Of a stretch of DNA of 64,000 bases, positions 60,996 to 64,000 are shown one piece after another. The DNA lies in contig NZ_JACHGP010000002.1 of NCBI RefSeq assembly GCF_014202335.1, forward strand, positions 372,001 to 436,000. The letters run 5' to 3'. The position numbers and the translations under genes are program-made. Position 1 is the stretch's first letter. Each line of letters begins with the position of its first letter. The stretch is from Mycobacterium sp. AZCC_0083 (lineage in GTDB: Bacteria > Actinomycetota > Actinomycetes > Mycobacteriales > Mycobacteriaceae). Under the pieces are notes generated by a model. It was not told the DNA's origin and searched no databases. It saw nothing but the letters and a program-made list of their open reading frames with translations.

Positions 60996-62036
60996 TTACG
61001 GGGCGTTCTTCTCCAGTGCGGGAAGCAAACTCGGGGCTACCTCGGCCATGAACATGCGCAGGGATCGCTGGGCGGCTGTCTGAGACAGACCTGGCGCGTG
61101 CACCATGATGTTGAGGGCACAGACCCCCGTTGTCTCGATGTAATCGCGCAGTTCGGCGGTCACCTTTTCCGGGGTGCCCACGGCGTACTCGAGGTTCCGT
61201 AGGATTTGCTCGGCGTTGGCCCCATCGAGATCGCCGTCGTACAGCCCCAACGCAGCTGCTTCCTGCATGTACTTCAACTTTGCGAACTGCGCGTGCAGTC
61301 GTTCTGCTGGCTCGCGCACGTCGGCCATGGCTTCTTCGATGGTCTCGGCGATGCACACCAACCGTGCGCCCCGAGCCTCCCCAGTGCCCCCGGCGCGGCG
61401 GTACTGCTCGATGATCGGCGCTTGGCGTATGGCGATTTCTGCTTCGCCCACAATGATATTGGCGCCCTCTCGAGCTGCGTGAGCGATCGACTCGCTATCA
61501 CGGACAGCAGCCCACAAATACTGTTCCGGCGCCAGTGGAACCGTCGGGGTCAGCTGCAGTCGTCCGTCCACCTGAGTGCCACGCAAATACCCCGCGAGTT
61601 CTTCGAGTCCCGCGCGGAACTGTTGACGCTTCTCCTCAACGGAAAGGCTCCGAATCCCAAGCTCTTCGGGGCCGCCCTGACCCAAACCGTAGATGACGCG
61701 GCCGTCCGACAGGAGATGCAGCAGCATCAGCTTCTCGGCAATGCGCTCAGCGCGGTCCAGCACCATGAGCTTGATCCCAGTGGCCAGCCGAATCCGCTTG
61801 GTTCGCGCGATCAAAGATGCAATGAACACCTCAGAGTCCGGGAGCCTCGAATAGAACTCTCCGTCGCGGACGTAGTGATGTTCGGCGATCCACACCGAGT
61901 CATACCCCAACTCGTCGGCAAGCACGATGTCCTCGGCAGTTTGCCGCAACAAAGAAGCATCCGATTGCCCACGGACAGCCCACATTTGATGCATGAGGCC
62001 AAACGGCAGCTGAATTTCATTCGTTAGTGAGTTCAT
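60996..62036 (-). CDS. LLM-class flavin-dependent oxidoreductase
   Basis: Luciferase-like enzyme of 346 residues. EIQLPFGLMHQMWAV, LADELGYDSVWIAEHHY, TKRIRLATGIKLMVLDRAERIAEK, VIYGLGQGGPEEL and the C-terminal YAVGTPEKVTAELRDYIETTGV define the family. GAGGAG precedes ATG 62036. It is the first gene of the transporter/hydroxylase operon, divergent from the GntR gene at 62496. As an FMNH2-dependent monooxygenase it could act before or after the molybdenum hydroxylase on an imported heterocyclic or organosulfur compound. Confidence 0.92.
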   Translation of the reverse strand: MNSLTNEIQLPFGLMHQMWAVRGQSDASLLRQTAEDIVLADELGYDSVWIAEHHYVRDGEFYSRLPDSEVFIASLIARTKRIRLATGIKLMVLDRAERIAEKLMLLHLLSDGRVIYGLGQGGPEELGIRSLSVEEKRQQFRAGLEELAGYLRGTQVDGRLQLTPTVPLAPEQYLWAAVRDSESIAHAAREGANIIVGEAEIAIRQAPIIEQYRRAGGTGEARGARLVCIAETIEEAMADVREPAERLHAQFAKLKYMQEAAALGLYDGDLDGANAEQILRNLEYAVGTPEKVTAELRDYIETTGVCALNIMVHAPGLSQTAAQRSLRMFMAEVAPSLLPALEKNAP

Positions 62037-62235
62037 GTGATTCTCTCCTCGTCTGCGCCGATCCAGATGGATCAGCAACCGGGGAGTGTGGGAGGAGTCT
62101 TCGACAGAATCGAAGCGATGCTCCCCGCCTCCGAACAAGCCCAAGATAACCGCACGGATGTGCCGAGCAGGTCACCGAATGTTGCGGCCAAGTAAACAAT
62201 TCCGCTCGTGCGGTCGGCAGCATCGCCTCAAATTC

Positions 62236-62251
62236 GTCTGCCAGATCAGAC
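62236..62251. promoter_or_regulatory. GTCTG-N6-CAGAC inverted repeat in the LLM/GntR intergenic region
   Basis: Perfect 5-bp arms separated by 6 bases, 200 bases upstream of the LLM gene and 245 bases upstream of the GntR gene. The 459-base interval (62,037-62,495) contains no recognisable gene, so it is a control region for the divergent units. Confidence 0.35.
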
Positions 62252-62359
62252 GTCAATGAGTGAAACCTGTTGTTGCAAAGAATACTTCGCAGAGTTCAAT
62301 CTCTGATCCGGCCCGAATACCTTGCACATCTCGACCCACTCCTGCTAATTTCTGTTCCG

Positions 62360-62368
62360 GTCGGACCA
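62360..62368. promoter_or_regulatory. GGTC-G-GACC palindrome, candidate FCD-type GntR operator
   Basis: The core GGTCGGACC, followed by A (CGGTCGGACCA in full), is close to the TGGTCnGACCA form reported for FCD-type GntR operators. It lies 128 bases before the GntR start at 62496, in the divergent control region. Only one copy was seen. Confidence 0.4.
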
Positions 62369-62495
62369 TTCATCCAAGTGTGATCAACCAACGACGGCGT
62401 CTGCGCCCCGCCGCAAGGGCCGGCCTGGAGGGCAGCGGCACGGACCGCGCTCGTGCGCACTCGAGGACCACTGACTGCACAGCTAGGAGCGCTCG

Positions 62496-63218
62496 ATGCC
62501 ACCCGTAACGATGTCGGCGAAGTTCACCCGGCCCGTTCTGACCCGTAGCGTGTCGGCCGAGATCGCCGCCCGCATCGAACGCCTAATCGCCACTGGAGAA
62601 ATCGAACCCGGAGACCGACTGCCCTCCGAGCGGGATCTGGCCGACAGCATGGGAGTGTCGCGGACCTCCCTGCGCGAGGCGATGCACGAACTAGAGGCCA
62701 AACATCTCATCGAGCGCCGCCCGGGTCGGGGAACCATCGTGGCGCCGCGGCCAACCCATGTCACCGCGTTGTATACGGCACTGTCCGATGAACAACATCA
62801 GCTACGCGACATCGCCGAGCTGCGTGACACGATCGAGCCGCGGATCGCCGAGTACGCCGCCCAACGAGCGACACGAGCGAATTTGATCGCCCTGACAGAC
62901 TCGTTGGATTTCAGCTGTCACGCAATGTCTCCCAAGGATTCCCTAAGTCGCGATGTCGAGTTCCACACCCTGGTGGCTCACACGGCGCAGAACCCGTTGA
63001 TGAGCGCCATCAATACCATGGCCACCTCCTGGACGACGACAACGCGCCTGTTGTCACATGCCACCCAACACGCACGCGAAGTGTCCTACCGTGGCCACCG
63101 GCTGATCCTCGACGCGATCGCGGCGGCCGACGCCGAGGCGGCAGGACACGCCATGCACCAACACCTCAGTGAGGTCAACGACCTCAACCGAGCCAATCTT
63201 CCCAGAGCAGCGCGATGA
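62496..63218 (+). CDS. GntR-family regulator, FCD (FadR) subfamily
   Basis: Regulator of 240 residues. The winged helix is IAARIERLIATGEIEPGDRLPSERDLADSMG then VSRTSLREAMHELEAKHLIERRPGRGT. The FCD domain has ELRDTIEPRIAEYAAQRA, SRDVEFHTLVAHTAQNPL and YRGHRLILDAIAAADAEAAGHAMHQHL, with the histidines and aspartate that bind metal and ligand. AGGAG precedes ATG 62496. It diverges from the LLM/ABC/molybdenum hydroxylase operon and is its most probable regulator. Confidence 0.93.
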   Translation: MPPVTMSAKFTRPVLTRSVSAEIAARIERLIATGEIEPGDRLPSERDLADSMGVSRTSLREAMHELEAKHLIERRPGRGTIVAPRPTHVTALYTALSDEQHQLRDIAELRDTIEPRIAEYAAQRATRANLIALTDSLDFSCHAMSPKDSLSRDVEFHTLVAHTAQNPLMSAINTMATSWTTTTRLLSHATQHAREVSYRGHRLILDAIAAADAEAAGHAMHQHLSEVNDLNRANLPRAAR

Positions 63219-63355
63219 GCACGGTCACCGTTACCAGCGACCCCGGGCGCGCTGACGTCGCCACACGATTCCATACCGCATCCGGCATTTCAGAACGCCG
63301 CCGTATTCCCGCCCGGGCGTATCGAACGGTCGCCGGCAGGGGAGGGCGACTCTAG
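63215..63355 (+). CDS. Short coupled reading frame, possible truncated gene start
   Basis: ATG 63215 overlaps the GntR stop (ATGA) and opens a 46-codon frame beginning MSTVTVTSDPGRADVATRFH and turning Arg-rich before TAG. The coupling suggests that a second gene once followed the regulator and has been cut off. No family was recognised. The remainder of 63,356-63,518 shows no gene, RNA or clear repeat. Confidence 0.3.
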   Translation: MSTVTVTSDPGRADVATRFHTASGISERRRIPARAYRTVAGRGGRL

Positions 63356-63518
63356 CGGCCAGCCCGGTGCCAGCTCAGTCTGCGCCGGGGCAGGAGGATA
63401 TCGCCACGCGAGTGCGTGAACGGTTGCCCTCGGTTTAGTTGTCTCAAAATCTGTTGGATGCGCAGGCGCCAAGTGTCCCGGGGTACCAATCCATTTCGCG
63501 ACCCAACTCGAACCGACT

Positions 63519-63920
63519 CTACGGCCGCAGGATGTCTGCGGGGGACACAGTTTCGACGAATGCGCGCGCCGCGGCGGCGAGTTTCCTGTCCGCGGTCGCC
63601 AGCGCGTCCGCCTGCAGCTGGGTCAGTGCGATGTACTCGGCCTGGTACGTGTCCGGCCAGTTCAGCTCGGCGGCTATTCGCCATGCGTGGTCCTGCAGTG
63701 ATCGGTCACCGAGGAGCCGGATCCGCAGTCCACGGATATCGTCGAGAACCTTCCGGCCGGTCCGTTCATCGATCTCGCCGCGGTGCACCGATTCGTACAC
63801 GAGGGCGAGCGCCTGCGAGCGCAGCAGCGTGGGAGCCGCCAGGCTATGCTCCGATGGAATGGTCGCACCGTTAGCGGCGAGGTCGATGGCCACCCGGGCA
63901 TCGATGACGAATGTTGTCAC
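63519..63920 (-). CDS. VapC-type PIN-domain ribonuclease toxin
   Basis: PIN-domain protein of 133 residues. The four acidic residues that hold magnesium are visible: D7 (FVIDARVAID), E43 (ALVYESVHRG), D90 (WPDTYQAEYIALTQ) and D111 (ATADRKLAAAA). VapC toxins cleave specific tRNA or rRNA sites when freed from antitoxin. GTG is the start. It overlaps by GTGA the end of a gene that reaches the window edge, which is the usual vapB-vapC order. Mycobacteria carry many such pairs. Confidence 0.88.
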   Translation of the reverse strand: MTTFVIDARVAIDLAANGATIPSEHSLAAPTLLRSQALALVYESVHRGEIDERTGRKVLDDIRGLRIRLLGDRSLQDHAWRIAAELNWPDTYQAEYIALTQLQADALATADRKLAAAARAFVETVSPADILRP

Positions 63921-64000
63921 ACCAGTACCTTGGCATGGACAGTCCGTCGTTGCGTGGTGCTCGTCCGTCCCCCGGTGGGGGAGCGGCGATTACCGGCCCG
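63917..64000 (-). CDS. C-terminal end of probable VapB-type antitoxin gene (partial)
   Basis: The last 27 codons of a minus-strand gene that continues beyond the window, ending TTQRRTVHAKVLV with a stop overlapping the VapC start (GTGA). The segment is basic and contains no DNA-binding motif. It is called an antitoxin only because of its coupled position before vapC, as its family cannot be judged from this fragment. Confidence 0.4.
   Translation of the reverse strand, partial: RAGNRRSPTGGRTSTTQRRTVHAKVLV

Overview
The window is GC-rich, tightly packed actinobacterial DNA. Start codons are mostly ATG or GTG, genes overlap at ATGA/GTGA, and many families are common in mycobacteria: DUF664/DinB proteins, a PIN-domain VapC, an MmyB-type XRE regulator, FadE/SDR pairs and many LLM-class flavin enzymes. 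The most likely source is a free-living Mycobacterium/Mycolicibacterium or a close Mycobacteriales relative; this is inferred from gene content alone. No rRNA, tRNA, CRISPR array, intact insertion sequence or prophage was recognised.

The content is largely accessory catabolism arranged as pasted-in modules. (1) 1-5.7 kb: an SDR and acyl-CoA dehydrogenase, two further SDRs divergent from an XRE regulator, and a methyltransferase. (2) 6.7-12.5 kb: two FAD-dependent amino-acid-oxidase-like enzymes flanking a polar amino-acid ABC importer, closed by a GntR/FCD regulator; a sigma-70-like promoter and a CTGTC-A-GACAG palindrome precede the operon. (3) 13-20 kb: an aminotransferase, a glycine-rich PadR-like regulator with CGATA/TATCG palindromes upstream, an ABC-F ATPase, a metallo-beta-lactamase-fold hydrolase and an alpha/beta hydrolase. 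(4) 20.1-38.3 kb: the most striking block. An MFS exporter, an SsuD/SfnG-like LLM monooxygenase and a DszC/SfnC-like flavoenzyme diverge from a long tail-to-head operon: dipeptide-type ABC importer, DszC-like enzyme, NtaA/DszA-like monooxygenase, short LLM protein, second DszC-like enzyme, two aldo/keto reductases, LLM enzyme, second NtaA/DszA-like monooxygenase. It looks like an uptake and oxidative C-S or C-N cleavage system. No intact flavin reductase gene is present in the window.

(5) 38.3-45.8 kb: a secreted or anchored RNase Sa homologue with a barstar gene, an amidase, and several genes with frameshifts, including an alpha/beta hydrolase broken by a 13-bp tandem duplication. (6) 45.8-52.8 kb: a GMC oxidoreductase with a divergent TetR gene, an M48 peptidase, an ACC deaminase divergent from a GntR regulator with paired operator-like palindromes, a DUF664 protein and a SET-domain protein. 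(7) 53-63.2 kb: a three-subunit molybdenum hydroxylase with RidA and cupin proteins, an aromatic/sulfonate-type ABC importer with a fused double permease, an LLM monooxygenase and a divergent GntR regulator; probably uptake and hydroxylation of a heterocyclic or organic-sulfur/nitrogen compound. (8) 63.5-64 kb: a VapC toxin with the tail of its probable antitoxin gene at the window edge.

Several module junctions carry orphan gene ends (around 2.2, 12.5-13.1, 15.0, 18.2 and 45.3-45.8 kb), which suggests the modules were joined by deletion or illegitimate recombination. Operon and substrate assignments are inference from gene families and order; motif statements are read directly from the sequence.
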